The notes: a model not told the origin generated them from the letters alone. DNA of 64,000 nt from Epiperipatus broadwayi (GCA_028023455.1 JAQFVV010000150.1:2115550-2179549), one strand, 5' to 3'; shown: positions 1 through 11,285, numbered from the stretch's first letter. Translations and numbers: made by a program.

Positions 1-290
1 CAATTAAACTAGCAATTGGCTATCTATATATACTGAATAATGATAAAGATATGTGTAAGAGATTGTGATCTGGCCCAACTAATAAATGCTGGGTCAGCAT
101 GAAAGGTCATCTTTTTCACATGTTTTTGGTCACATATTTATGATTACACCCTCCATAAGGAGTTAAAAGTAGATAGAAATCAGCCCTTATTTTGTGTCAG
201 TAGTGTAATAAAAATTACACTATAGGAATATTATTCATTAAATGGATAATCTCTAGTCTAATGAATAACTAATAAAAATTATTAACAATG
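1..290 (+). repeat. Dispersed repeat: SINE-like family A head joined to family F
   Basis: Positions 45-110 carry a decayed family A block (core reads CTAATAA, then GCATGAAA). Positions 120-290 match, in opposite orientation, 12535-12760 and 63780-64000. Shared words include TTAGTCATTCATTAGACTA and CACTACACCACTCTCACGCA-like sequence in those copies. Confidence 0.7.
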
Positions 291-1611
291 TAGCCTTGTA
301 ATATTTTCATGTTATTTAAGTATTCACAACTTTCATTTATTTGTAATTTGTTGCTGTAGGCATTATGGTGGATATATAGTAAGATTAGATTGTGGTGTAG
401 AAGATTTCATGGTCTTGACATTTAAATGATAATCTAACAGAATTTTGATGTGCAATATAGTAAAATAAGAGGGCAATTAAATATAGGCATTGCCAACTAA
501 AATTATGTCATATTTATTTAGCTGAACTACTTTAAACCACTAGTGAATTCATCATTAGATTATTACCCAAGATTTTATAAGAGCCACAATTTAGACATTA
601 GTTCTATTGTGGAACATTAAACATAACTATGTTGAGGCTTAAATATATGTTTTAATTTTTATATATGTAGCCTTTCATTAGAATAGAATTTGTAGCAAAA
701 TATTCTATAATAATTATTATTTAAAATGTTTTAAAAAGTATTTAAAAAATAATTTTAAAAATTGTAAAAATATTTAAATTATATTAATGAAAAAACATCA
801 CTGAGCCTCTATTTATTATCACATTATTTTCTGTATCAGCATATGGTTTTTTAATCTTAAAAAATATTACTAAATATAAAAATTAAATATATTTTATGTA
901 TATTAATAAATATTTTATTAAAATAAATCAAAATATATTTGAAATGGAAAAAATAAGCTTTCAAATTAAATTGAAATTTATTTTTTTGTCTTGAAAACAA
1001 AGTTTAAAAATGTTTCTTTAAGATTGTGCACAGATGAAAAAAATTAGAGCTCCGTTTATTTCCTTGCTAGTTCTGCCATCTAGAAAAAAATATGTAGACT
1101 ACTAGATAGAGTAATTAGCATTAAAAGTAAGCCATTAAATGGGGAAATGGGGACTGAATAATTCACTAATATATAGAACATTAGACCAAGACATTACCAT
1201 TAACAACAAAATGATATATGCAGCACTTCAATAGTTCAGGATGAAAGTGTTCTAAAAAGGGTAACATTTTATGTGTGAAAATTGGAAATGTAATAAATTA
1301 TATAAATATTTTCACCAACAATTAAAATCCTATCTAAATTAGGGATTTTAAATAGATTTTTAAACTCTTAAATGATAATAATATAATGGGATTTTTGCCT
1401 ATTATTAATTGCTACTTTACTTCATTACTTCATAGATGAAATTTATCTATAAAAATACATGAAAAATTCCATTAAATTATTATCATTTAAATGTATGTGT
1501 GTTAATGAATGGTATTACTTTAAAAAAGCCATTTCAAAATATTGCTAATAAAGTATTTTGTTTCTGTTATTCTATGATAAAAGCAATATATATAATAAGA
1601 CTACAAAGTTT
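291..1611. other. A+T-rich stretch, nothing recognised
   Basis: No ORF over 60 codons, no repeat core and no RNA motif were seen. Confidence 0.6.
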
Positions 1612-2065
1612 TCTCTCAATCTCTCTATCCACTTTTATTGTTAAAATGAGGTTGCCTTGACAACAGTTGAGATTGGTGATTGAAATTGCCTAAATGTTGA
1701 ATGGTTTCTAATGATTACTTATAAACACGTTTAGCCTTGAACATTATTACACTTATTATTTAAGTAATACATTGGGTGCAATTTGAAAATTATAATGGCA
1801 GTTTGTAATGTTATAATTGACAAGTTATTAGTCAGCATTCAGGACAGATTATATTTACCTATTTAAACGTCTTTGCATCAATAATTTCAATCTCTGTTGT
1901 CAAATTGTAATTTTTAGGGTCTATATAAATATATTGGACCATAAATAAAGGTGGGTTCCATCTTTACTGTTAAAAGGAGGTTGCCTTAAGAACAGTTTGA
2001 AATTATTGATTGTTATTGATATTAGGATTGTCTAGGAGTTGAATGGTTTCTAAAAATATATAGAG
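1612..2065 (+). repeat. Tandem ~329-bp repeat (about 1.4 units)
   Basis: GTTAAAATGAGGTTGCCTTG at 1640 recurs as GTTAAAAGGAGGTTGCCTTA at 1969, a period of 329. Flanking words (TGAATGGTTTCTAA and the CTTTACTG/CTTTTATTG lead) also recur. The same unit is present in reverse at 41.15-41.8 kb with a 328-bp period. No hammerhead core was found in it. Confidence 0.8.
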
Positions 2066-2814
2066 AGCTATTATTATTTTGTTGTAATTATTACATAAGA
2101 AAGCTGTTGTACTTTGTAATTAAAAATTAAATATTTTTATTATAGCTTGTTTTTTATAGCAATTTATATGAATTTTGAATTTCACTCAATGTTTGTTTTA
2201 CTGTTGACATTTTAATTTTAATGTGTATGTAAAACTAGTTGATTACATTAAAGTATTAAGAAAAATTATAGAAAGAGTATTAAAACAAATTCTAGTAGGA
2301 ATAAAAACCTCCTTCTACTTTTATTTTCTTTAAACTATTTAATGGTTTTGCTTGTTAACTGCAATCATTTTATAAATCAATAAATCCAACTATTAAACGA
2401 ATCATTAAAGCAGAAAATAAATGACAAACTATTCCAATTTCCGAGGATTTATGTCTTTATTAAATATATAATCAATTAAAAGAGCTGTCATACATTTGGG
2501 ATATATATATACTTTATTATTTCGTAATACAACTCTAAACATCTAAACTTTTTAAAGATCCATGTTCATGTCTAGTTATGAAGTATTAGCATAAACATCA
2601 CACACGCACATCCTTACATACCCATTCATAGTGATTAATATCATCGGTCATCCTTATAATCTCGGATTCAAGTTCAGATTGTGCAAAATGATTGGGAATT
2701 TTTTTGGGCTTTAAACAGATATTTGAATATTTGGATAACCAAGCTAATTAGTATATTTTTTAATTATTCTAAGGCTGTATGTCACTTGCTTATACCGAAT
2801 CTTTTTTATATATG

Positions 2815-2998
2815 TAACTATAGGGATTTGAACTCAGGATTTTTTAGTCTATTTGTCCTTCACTCTATCTCAAGCAACCGACATTCATGATCACACAATG
2901 CGAAAAAGATATATAATCCCCATAATCTATATTTCATGCAGAACCAATACTCATTAAATTTCAAGGAATTGCTATATTAATATAAGCTGAGCACTGAT

Positions 2999-3055
<57 letters not shown>

Positions 3056-3225
3056 GGGGGATATGAGCTGACTTAACTGATGAGTGCTGGTTCTGCTTGA
3101 ATAATGTATATTATGAATCATGTGTTTTGTCACGTGTGTGTGGTCATGTGTATCACTTGCTTGAGATGGAGTGAAGAACAAATATACAGAAAAATCCTGA
3201 GTTCAATTCCCTGTATATAATTTTT
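2815..3225. repeat. Inverted pair of SINE-like family A copies around (TA)n
   Basis: The left copy (minus, about 2815-2990) and right copy (plus, 3055-3225) face each other across a (TA)n tract (3003-3053). The right copy contains CTGATGAGTGCTGGTTC but GAAT in place of GAAA. Each copy ends in a GAGTTCAATTCCC/GGGATTTGAACTC B-box-like word. Confidence 0.75.
3003..3053. repeat. (TA)n microsatellite followed by G7
   Basis: About 25 uninterrupted TA units, at the centre of the inverted family A pair. Confidence 0.95.
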
Positions 3226-5420
3226 TATTTGTAAAATTTTATCCATAGATAAACTTAAATAGAGGAATAAGAAACTACTAAAATTATTATTACATGTGGG
3301 TTAGTGATGAATAAGATCTTTTTAACTATTATGTTTTGGAAGATGTTGAAGAAATCTTTGCCCTACAGTGCATCATTAAAAATGTTTTACTTATATTAGA
3401 TGTATATACAATCTAGTTTTCATCTGCTGAAGAAAGATGACAATATAAATGATGTGAATTAGTTAATCACATTTAAGAAAGATGGCATTAGAAGATTTTT
3501 ATTGGTTCCTACACTTATTATGTATATCACTCTTTACTTATATTATTATATATTTATGATAAAATGGGAATTTACAAGAATATTAAAATGAATATCTTGA
3601 AAATTTTCTTTGTGAAGATTATTTAAGGCTAAAATAGATGCATGCAGTAATAATGACTATGAATAAATGCTAGAATATACCAATATCATTGTTTACACTT
3701 GCCATTTTGATAAGAAAACAAAAAAAGATTGAAAGTAATATTACTGGTATCATGTGACTGGATGATGATAGAATATGAATGTTACCATTATTTTGCTAGT
3801 ATATAACACTTTTTTCTCAAATCTCAGACCTTTTTTTAATTTCATACCAACAAAATGAGATGCAGCCTATAAATGTGTAATAGGGAGAATTTAATTATAA
3901 TATTGTTGTTGTTTTTTACTATTATAGATAACATTCCTTATAGATTTTTATAATTTAAAAAAAACAACTGAAATTTTTACTAAAAAAATATTAACTATGT
4001 GTTATATGTGTGCTGTATTAATCATGTGGTAATTAAATAAAAATAGTGCTCAGAGATTTTCTATTGGCTCTAAAATATATTATATATTAAAAAAATATTG
4101 CCATTTAATTACACTATTATATAAATCAAAATAGAAGAAAAGTATTAACAAAAGTTGTTAACAAAATTACAAAATTTTCTTCCCAATCCTGATTTCACCT
4201 ATTAGATCTTCTTATGTAAAAACTTTAACAAATATATATACATATAAATTACAGAAAAGTAATTATTGGGTGTATTGAAGAAAGATCAAATTGTCTACAT
4301 AGACATCACCATCATCATCCTCACACGACGTAAACCAGTAAACGATGAAATTAAGAATTATTAAATTTTAGTGAATATATGTTGTAATTAGTGGAAATTA
4401 TTATTGGTTATATACATTAAATTATGGCACACTAAATATTATATAAATATATTGAAATAGTATATTTCTGACTTCATATACATTTCACCTATTTCCCTAT
4501 AGCTCCATCTATGCTAGATTTAAACCCTCTGAGTTCATGTATATAAGCATCAACACAATTATATGGGTATCATCACACATATATCTGTGAACAAATGACT
4601 GTACTATTATAGATTTATATATATTACAACATATATATTTTATTCAAAATCAAATCTCTTAAATTATAGATTTTATTTTGTTAAAAAATAATCGATTTAT
4701 TATTTTGCATTAAAAATTGCATATATATGTGTGAAGTTCACATATCACCATAATACATACATAATGAAATGTTATTTAAAAGTTTCTAATAATTCTTAAA
4801 TTTAATTTAAAATAGTTATAAACAAAAATCATGCCACCACACACCTGTCATAATATAATGTGCAAGCAAAGTTTTAAATCTTATTTTTGCAATAATATTT
4901 TCCCAAAATGTATTTTATAGTAAACAAAATTCACTGAGCTTGAACTATTACCAAGTCTTTGGGAAATAGAGATGCCCAAGTTAAATGAAAAATATCAACA
5001 TTAGAATTTAAACAAAGGTTTAATCGATTTTGTACATTAAAATATAAGATGGCAAACAGGTGCTAATAAATTTATCAGCTGTAAAGCCATTTTGTTGATA
5101 AAATATTTGAAAATCATACACCCTATAGTTTTACATTCTTGTAGCTTACTCTGTAAATTTTAAAAAGCACTGCTATCAGAATCCATATCAATTTGTAATT
5201 TGAAATGGCAGAGCAGAAGGCCATAAATTTGCCATTTTCCTGAAGGGAGATGGTGATCTTGAACCCCATTCTATGTGCCACAATGACATGTAATCAACAC
5301 TGCAGAGTTCTAAAATCAATTCTAAATCTTAATAGTTAAAGCTAGCTTAATGTAATTGAATGTTCACTATTTAAATTTCTAAAAAAATAATATAAAACCA
5401 TAACTGTGCAAAATTAATCT
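3226..5420. other. A+T-rich stretch, nothing recognised
   Basis: Homopolymer-rich sequence without coding signal. Confidence 0.6.
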
Positions 5421-5428
5421 TTGTAAAT

Positions 5429-5903
5429 CAGGGTGGGCAATTGTTTTGGCTCGGGGGCCACAGAGGTTGGTGGAGGGCCACATTAGGGGCCACTTTGTGG
5501 AAGCGAAGGTTAGTGGAGGGCCACACCTTTTTTTCATGACACAATAAACACACTGCTTTATTCCCTGTATTAACAATGAAATTTTTATTTGTCCATTCTT
5601 CATTAAACGAATGACATTTATCACTGATTTTACATTTTTTCAGAGGGTTCATGGTTTCACCAAAGTTGGAAATGTATATATTTGCTAATGCAAAGACAAA
5701 ATTGAAAGTAACCAGATTAACTGGAAAAGCACTGCGCATGTGTATTGACATGGCCATCATAGTGGAAAATATGAGATGAATCTTCAGTCACACACAAAAA
5801 GGAAATCTCAGTTCAAGGCAGATTTTTCTGATTGTCTTGGAGGGCCACATAAAACCTCTTAGTGGGCCACATGGGCCCCCAGGCCACTATTTTCCCACTC
5901 CTG
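5429..5903 (-). mobile_element. Non-autonomous/truncated hAT DNA transposon with terminal inverted repeats
   Basis: The left end begins CAGGGTGGGCAA and the right end, read on the other strand, begins CAGGAGTGGGAAAAT. This is the CAGGGGTGGGCAA-like terminus typical of hAT elements. Immediately outside are matching 8-bp sequences, TTGTAAAT at 5421-5428 and CTGTAAAG at 5904-5911 (six of eight identical), the target-site duplication length of hAT. Subterminal regions repeat the word GGGCCAC many times. The interior keeps a fragment of transposase coding sequence on the minus strand. Confidence 0.85.
5527..5652 (-). pseudogene. hAT transposase N-terminal fragment (BED-like zinc finger, GTF2IRD2/ZBED5-like)
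   Basis: On the minus strand an open stretch reads KKCKISDKCHSFNEEWTN followed by NKAVCLLCHEKK. This matches the start of the hAT transposase family that was domesticated in vertebrates as GTF2IRD2, ZBED5 and FAM200: a basic KKRK-like start, FNEEWT, then the C-x2-C of a BED-type zinc finger. Downstream the finger is not completed; the frame runs into the subterminal GGGCCAC repeats, so no catalytic domain remains. It is a short remnant inside an internally deleted element. Confidence 0.7.
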
Positions 5904-6975
5904 CTGTAAAGGTAATTTTGTTTCTCTAAGCTATAATAGCTGTAATCAGTAATTATCTAAATTTCTTTAATACTGTGGTTATGCCTATATTTATTGTTCT
6001 AATTATTTTATCTCAATTTATTTTATGTATATTATAATATGCCAAATATTCTGAATCAGTGAACACTGATTTTAGTAAACTTTTCATGGAGAGATAATTA
6101 TTAAAATCTCTATTTTAATATTTAAATAATGCTATTTATCACATTGGAGCACTGTTTCAAAATCCCATTATATTAGATAATAACTGATTGCTATGCACTC
6201 ATTATTACCACTGGTCATATTTGCATTATATTTTATTATGGAGCTAGTCAAAGTTATTATCTGCTAGTTAAAAGTGATATTCTAGCTAGAGATGATATTA
6301 AAAGTATATTTGTTAATGTTATTAATGCCCATCAAAAACACTTCCTCCTCCTTAATGATTTAGTATTTTAACTTTTATTTTAGCCCTTTTAATTAGCATA
6401 ATTATCATGCTAGTTTAAGGACTTGATTGTATTAGTTTAACAGATAGAAACCATATGTTTAGGTGCAATTAAATTTAAACATACATCTTCATATTGTTTT
6501 ATGCATTGTGAATGTGTTTTTACTAAGCACATTTGTACATAACATCTTGCTGCATCTTTTTATGGGTTTGCAGTGGAGGCCACTCCAATACTCTTTAGTT
6601 CAGGTATGGCTATTTTTCTTAGAACTGGAACATGAAGGTCCAGACCATTTTTATCACAAAGCTTGTTGAGGAATTGGAAATCCTCATTGTTTATAACTTA
6701 CAAGCTTAAGATAATAGGGTCAAGTGATTTATGACTCTATTTTGACTATTTATAGTCTCTGGCTTAAGTCTTGTGTGATGTTATATTGCTAAGACTATTA
6801 ACATATGGTATGAATGGAGGTCTCTCAGCCCCATATAGCTATTTGAGTTGGATGGCTGGGTCTGAAGACATGTAGGTATTTGAAAATTTTAGATTTTCCA
6901 CTCAATAGATATCTTTTAGTTAAATGCTGTCTTTGGATTGGTATTTTTAGATCTAGTGTCTGAACCTATCCTAGC

Positions 6976-7018
6976 ACCTCTCTGAGGAGTGCCAAAGCAT
7001 GAAACCATGGTCAGAGGT
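6976..7018 (+). ncRNA. Type I hammerhead ribozyme, array unit 1 (complete core)
   Basis: Helix I is ACCTCT (6976-6981) pairing all six bases with AGAGGT (7013-7018). The core CTGAGGA is at 6982-6988, fitting CUGANGA. Helix II is GTGC (6989-6992), loop CAAA, GCAT (6997-7000). The second core strand GAAA is at 7001-7004. Helix III is only A-CC/GG-T around a two-base loop (7004-7011). The cleavage triplet ends at C7012. A possible outer extension of helix I pairs TATCC near 6967 with GGATA near 7036. Every invariant position of the hammerhead is present, so activity is plausible. Confidence 0.85.
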
Positions 7019-7394
7019 TTGGGGGGTCCTGACAGGGATATTTTAAATGCTTTCTCTGGCTAAGCATTTATCACAAAGCTTGTTGAGCAATTAGCCATCC
7101 TCATTGTAACTTACAAGCTTAAGAGTATAGGGTCATGTGATCTGTGACTCTTATTTTGACTATTTATAGTCTCTGCCTTAAGTCTTATGTGATGTTATAT
7201 TGCTAAGACTACTAATATATGGTATGGATGAACATCTCTCAGCCCCATATAGCTATTTGAGTTGGATATCTGGATTTCAAGACATGTAGGTGTTTGAAAA
7301 TTTCAGATTTTCCACTCAATAACAATAAATAACTTTTAATTAAATACTGGCTTTGGGTTGGTATTTTTAGATCTAGTGTCTGAACCTACCCGGG

Positions 7395-7434
7395 TCTCTG
7401 AGGAGTGCCAAAGCACAAAACCATGGTCAGAGGT
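7395..7434 (+). ncRNA. Degenerate hammerhead, array unit 2
   Basis: The core CTGAGGA is at 7398-7404 and helix II (GTGC/GCAC, 7405-7416) is perfectly paired. The second core strand reads AAAA instead of GAAA at 7417-7420, losing the invariant G, and the 5' strand of helix I has lost several bases (GGGTCT in place of CACCTCT). It aligns to unit 1 elsewhere. Self-cleavage is not expected. Confidence 0.75.
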
Positions 7435-7792
7435 TTGGGGGGGGTCCTGACGGATATTTTAAATGCTTTCTCTGGCTAAGCATCTATCACATAAGCTTGT
7501 TGAGCAATTGGCAATCCTCATTGTTTATAACTTACAAGCTTAAGAGAATAGAGTCATGTGATCTATGACTCTTATATCATATCTGCCTTAAGTCTTACAT
7601 AATGTTATATTGCTAAGACTACTAATATATGGTATGTCTGAAGATCTGTCAGCCTCATATAGCTATTTGAGTTGGATAGCTGGGTTTGAAGACATGTAGG
7701 CATCTGAAAATTTCAGATTTTCCACTCAATAGATAACTTTTAGTTAACTTTGGGTTGGTATTTTTAGATCTAGTGTCTGAACCTACCCTAGC

Positions 7793-7835
7793 ACCTCTCT
7801 GAGGAGTGCCAAAACATGAAACCATGATCAGAGGT
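7793..7835 (+). ncRNA. Hammerhead, array unit 3 (core intact, weakened helices)
   Basis: ACCTCT (7793-7798) pairs with AGAGGT (7830-7835) as in unit 1. Core CTGAGGA is at 7799-7805 and GAAA at 7818-7821. Helix II has lost its closing pair (C with A) and helix III has one C-A mismatch (CCATGA). The cleavage triplet ends at C7829. All core bases are present but stability is reduced. Confidence 0.75.
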
Positions 7836-7982
7836 TTAAGGGGGGTTCCTGACAGAGATATTTTAAATGCTTCCTCTGGCTAAGCATTTATCACAAAGCT
7901 TGTTGAGGAATTTGCAATCCTCATTGTTTATAACTTACAAGCTTAAGAAAATAGGGTCATGAGATCTATGACATATATATAT

Positions 7983-8300
7983 ATTAATAATAACAAGTCA
8001 GATGTCACATGACTTATATATAGCTTGCACTTACAAATATGTAAAATTAAGAGCGTGCTAATAGCTCTAAACAAGCTTTTTTTTTTATTTATGATAAATG
8101 CTACTACAAGAGAAGGCATTCAAATCATTTTTATTTAGATCTAATGTCCCAACTCCTCACTGAAGAGACCCATAGGTCGAAACCGGTCTGGGGATGGGGA
8201 CAATCCAAGATAAAAATGATTTGAATGCCTTCTCTTGTAGTAGCATTTATCATAAATAAAAAAAAAGCTTGTTTAGAGCTATTAGCACGCTCTTAATTTT
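7983..8300 (+). mobile_element. Foldback element with central hammerhead, copy 1
   Basis: Inverted arms of about 95 bp (roughly 8038-8133 and 8210-8300) flank a hammerhead. They share AAGAGCGTGCTAATAGCTCT, AAGCTTG, TTATGATAAATGCTACTAC and CTTCTCTTG-type words. The left side continues to 7983 with a sequence complementary to the right end of the second copy near 58.38 kb (AAGTCAGATGTCACATGACT). Both ends abut TA-rich repeats, so no target duplication can be read. It lies directly downstream of the tandem array. Confidence 0.8.
8146..8201 (+). ncRNA. Type I hammerhead ribozyme with two-part helix I
   Basis: Outer helix I pairs GTCCC (8146-8150) with GGGAC (8197-8201). Inner helix I pairs TCCTCA (8154-8159) with TGGGGA (8189-8194), including one G-U pair. 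An internal loop lies between the two parts, where hammerheads make their loop-loop contact. Core CTGAAGA is at 8160-8166. Helix II is GACC-CATA-GGTC (8167-8178). GAAA is at 8179-8182. Helix III is A-CC/GG-T without a loop, as in the minimal helix III of animal retroelement hammerheads. The cleavage triplet ends at C8188. All invariant positions are present. Confidence 0.88.
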
Positions 8301-9103
8301 ATATATATATATATATATATATGCATTGTAAATATACTTGGTCTGTTAATCTGATTTAAGTCAGTTTCCTGCTCTTTGTGATAGTCAGGTAAATCAAGCA
8401 CTGGAAACATTGACCCTTCTTTTGTTGATGTTTTTAGTCAAGTGACTAGTGGCACCCAGGAATTACCCCCAATACAAATAAATATCCACAGAAAAGGTGT
8501 TTGTTTCTTGCAGCCATAGAGTAAGTACAATGGTCTGGAAATGTAACCACCAGTCACATATGACTGTTGGCATGGTTAATATGTAAAAATATTAATTTTA
8601 ATTATTAATTGGCAACTGGTTCTTATTTTCATTGTTCTTTCCTTAAGCAATCGGTCAGCAAACATTAATAGGAGTCACATATTCATCATAGACACAGATA
8701 ATTTTATTTAATCCAAGTTTTGTAACATTTTATGCACAGAGTTCAAAGCAATTCTAAGAGATGCTGCATAATTTATAGCAGAGATAGAATAAGTGTAGGT
8801 TTTTAGCAATGTATTTTCTGTGGCTGTTTCAACAAGTAGTAAGCCATAAATCAAAACCTATTCAACTCTTCTGTACTCTAGCAGTTGTCTTTTTTGTACT
8901 TGCTATATGCTTTCAACTTTCATTTTAATGTTAAACCATTATTTTATATTGGAATATAGATATTTTTATTTAGAAATTAAATAAAGTCTAATAAATCACA
9001 ATTTATTTTTGGAATTATTTTTAAATGAGATTTTAATCAAAACAAATCACTGTTTCATAATTCAACTTTAGAAGAAGCAGAATTAATTTGAAAAATAAAC
9101 AAA
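8301..9103. other. A+T-rich stretch, nothing recognised
   Basis: No coding or repeat signal between the hammerhead foldback and family G. A similar empty stretch, 5912-6650, precedes the tandem array. Confidence 0.55.
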
Positions 9104-9272
9104 ATCTTCTTTAAACAATTCAAAACAAAGCAAAACTCTCCATATAGTTGCGCCATCTTGTGCTAACAATAGCAATCAATGGATGCCAGAAGGCTTGTGC
9201 ATAAAATCCCTATCTAGTGCCTACTCTTCCAATATCTCCAGACTAGTTTTGCTTTGTTTTGAATTGTTTAAT
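9104..9272 (-). mobile_element. Foldback family G copy with 26-bp perfect terminal inverted repeat
   Basis: TTAAACAATTCAAAACAAAG at the left is mirrored by CTTTGTTTTGAATTGTTTAA at the right. The interior (GATGCCAGAAGGCTTGTGCA, CTAGTGCCTACTC, TCCAGACTAG) is shared with copies at 19.5, 53.1 and 53.6 kb. The hammerhead-like core is deleted in this copy. Confidence 0.75.
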
Positions 9273-10289
9273 AACAATTATGTGCTAGTATGAGATAGTG
9301 ATCATGTGATGTTTAGTGGTTTAAAATCTTCTTTGTTTGATGTTTGTTTTTAAAATGTGAATGAATAATTATTAATATCTACTAAATCTATCAACTTATG
9401 CTTTAAAATTTCAAATTTTTTTAATAATTTTTATGATGCTGCCATAATTTCTAATAGTCTGTTACTAATGATATTTTCTGGACAGATCATTTTTACCACC
9501 ACAGTAACTTCCATAGTAGCATTACTCAGAAAAATATCATCTTTTATATTTAAAAATGAAATACTTCTTTAAAAATAAATGTGTAATAATATATATTCTT
9601 GGTTACTAATAATTTTCATACAATTATTATGCAAAAACAACAATAAATTTTCCAAAAAAATCAAATTTTTAATCATTTGTAATCTTGTCTCAAGATAATA
9701 TCACCAAGTTATTGCAAAGTTCAAGACTATCAAGAATACAATAAATTCTTATCATTGTGGAGCATATTATACTTTGAAATTCCTGATTTTTTGATTATTC
9801 TGACATCTTCAGAATTTTTTTGAAATTAAAATATTAGAAAAAAATGATATATAAATTTTAAAGTTTTAAAAAAAAAGTTAGCAAAATTTCAATTCAATTT
9901 TTAACTTCTGGTTCAAATGCAATTCAAATAAAGAAAAAAACAATTACTAAATTATTTTTTTCCAGAACAGCAATATATATCTTAACCACAGTTATAATTC
10001 ACAAAACAAAAAGTTGTTACTGAATTTAATATTGTCTCCATGGACAGTCTCTTTCAATTATCCGACTCTTTTCAGTAATTAGAGCTACTCTGATCACTAT
10101 TTTTCATACAATGACAAAAAAGAGTGTTTTCCTTTTACTTATTTTTTTTTTCCAAGATTTTTTTTTATCTCAACATAATTTGTTTTAATTAAAGTTATAT
10201 AATACCAATATCACTGATTTTTTTTTCAGGGGGGGGGGGTTTAATAATGTTTACATACCAGATTAATAAATTCAGTTTTGTTTTACTTT

Positions 10290-10720
10290 TGTTATCTGTA
10301 TATATGCAGCTTCATTCACCCAAAACACTCACAGCAAGTGCTCATAAAGTAGCTGGATTTAAAGCCTTTTTACACTGTGAATGCTATCTTTGCAAATTTG
10401 AATCAGACAAAAAGAACATCAACACATACGTTTCTGAACTACGCAATGTTGGCTTCAAGGATTCTGTTTTTACTTTAGATGATTAAAAGATTTTACAATA
10501 GAAAGCAACACCTCATCCTTTCCCCCCCCACAAAGGAAAAACCTTGGATTTCCTTTCCAAACATTGCCAGCATTACTCATTGTATCACCATCACAAACAT
10601 ACATCAAGTTGCATTTATTGCATTATCTACTCACAACTTCAAGGATAAACTGTCAACCAAGATCCACTCTCAAATAGTCTGCTCAGCATTCATATCTTAA
10701 TAAAAAAATCCAGAACACGT
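10290..10720 (+). pseudogene. Penelope-like or related RT connector relic
   Basis: Two overlapping open stretches read HSPKTLTASAHKVAGFKAFLH, INTYVSELRNVGF and, after a shift of frame, KRFYNRK, PPTKEKPWISFPNI and VAFIALSTHNFKDKL. The order (H-x-HK-x-x-x-F-x-x-x-x-H; INT...; a basic stretch; then P...SFP-I...VAF...LKDKL) resembles the segment between the RT palm and the GIY-YIG nuclease in PLEs. No catalytic motif is visible and stops and shifts are frequent. An unrelated decayed LINE segment is the alternative. Confidence 0.4.
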
Positions 10721-11261
10721 GCAGATACTTTCTCAATCTTCTTCAACCACTTCTTCATAACCAATCACATCTTTAGCCCACCCACTTCAATGTTGTCTGC
10801 ACAGGTTGAAATGATGCCAGATGCAAAATCAAAGAAGCATGACACATTTCAAGGAACAAACATGCCATTAACAAAACGGATTCTGTGTCCCCGTTTCCAA
10901 AAAATAGCCTATCTAACCTACATAACCGTAAATGCAAATATTATGTAAATTAGCTGGCACACAATGTATACACACTCACAGTCTCATCACAATTACTGTT
11001 ACATTTATGACTTTTGTAAGTTGAAAGCATGCTAAGCACATCGTGCTTAATTAATGGTTATTAAATCCTTGCTCATTATATTTCTTTAGAGCTAAAGCAT
11101 CGAAATTTATAATTACAAATCTAATCAAGTTAACTATTTTTTTAAAATACATCTGGATTAAATTCCTTTATTAAATTTTTTTAACATCAATTCTAGAAGT
11201 TTTATTTATGACTTCATTTAGTTATTTAACTCAAATAAAGTATTTTTATATACCTTACCTA

Positions 11262-11285
11262 TACACACACACACACACACACACA
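11262..11285. repeat. (CA)n microsatellite
   Basis: Twelve AC units. Confidence 0.95.

Larger units (their letters stand above)
6651..7975 (+). repeat. Retrozyme-like tandem array: three full ~404-417 bp units plus a partial fourth, each full unit with a hammerhead motif
   Basis: Units begin with TTATCACAAAGCTTGTTGAG-like sequence at 6651, 7068, 7484 and 7888, giving periods of 417, 416 and 404 bp. The fourth stops after about 88 bp at a TA-rich tract. Every full unit has, in order, a GAGGA/TCCTC-type hairpin, CAAGCTTAAG, a GGGTCA/TGACTC-type hairpin, GATCTAGTGTCTGAACC, and a hammerhead core near its end. Predicted cleavage positions are 7012, 7428 and 7829, so RNA from the + strand would be released as monomers of about 416 and 401 nt. 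Retrozymes known from animals and plants are tandem, non-coding and have one hammerhead per unit; that role here is inferred. Confidence 0.85.
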
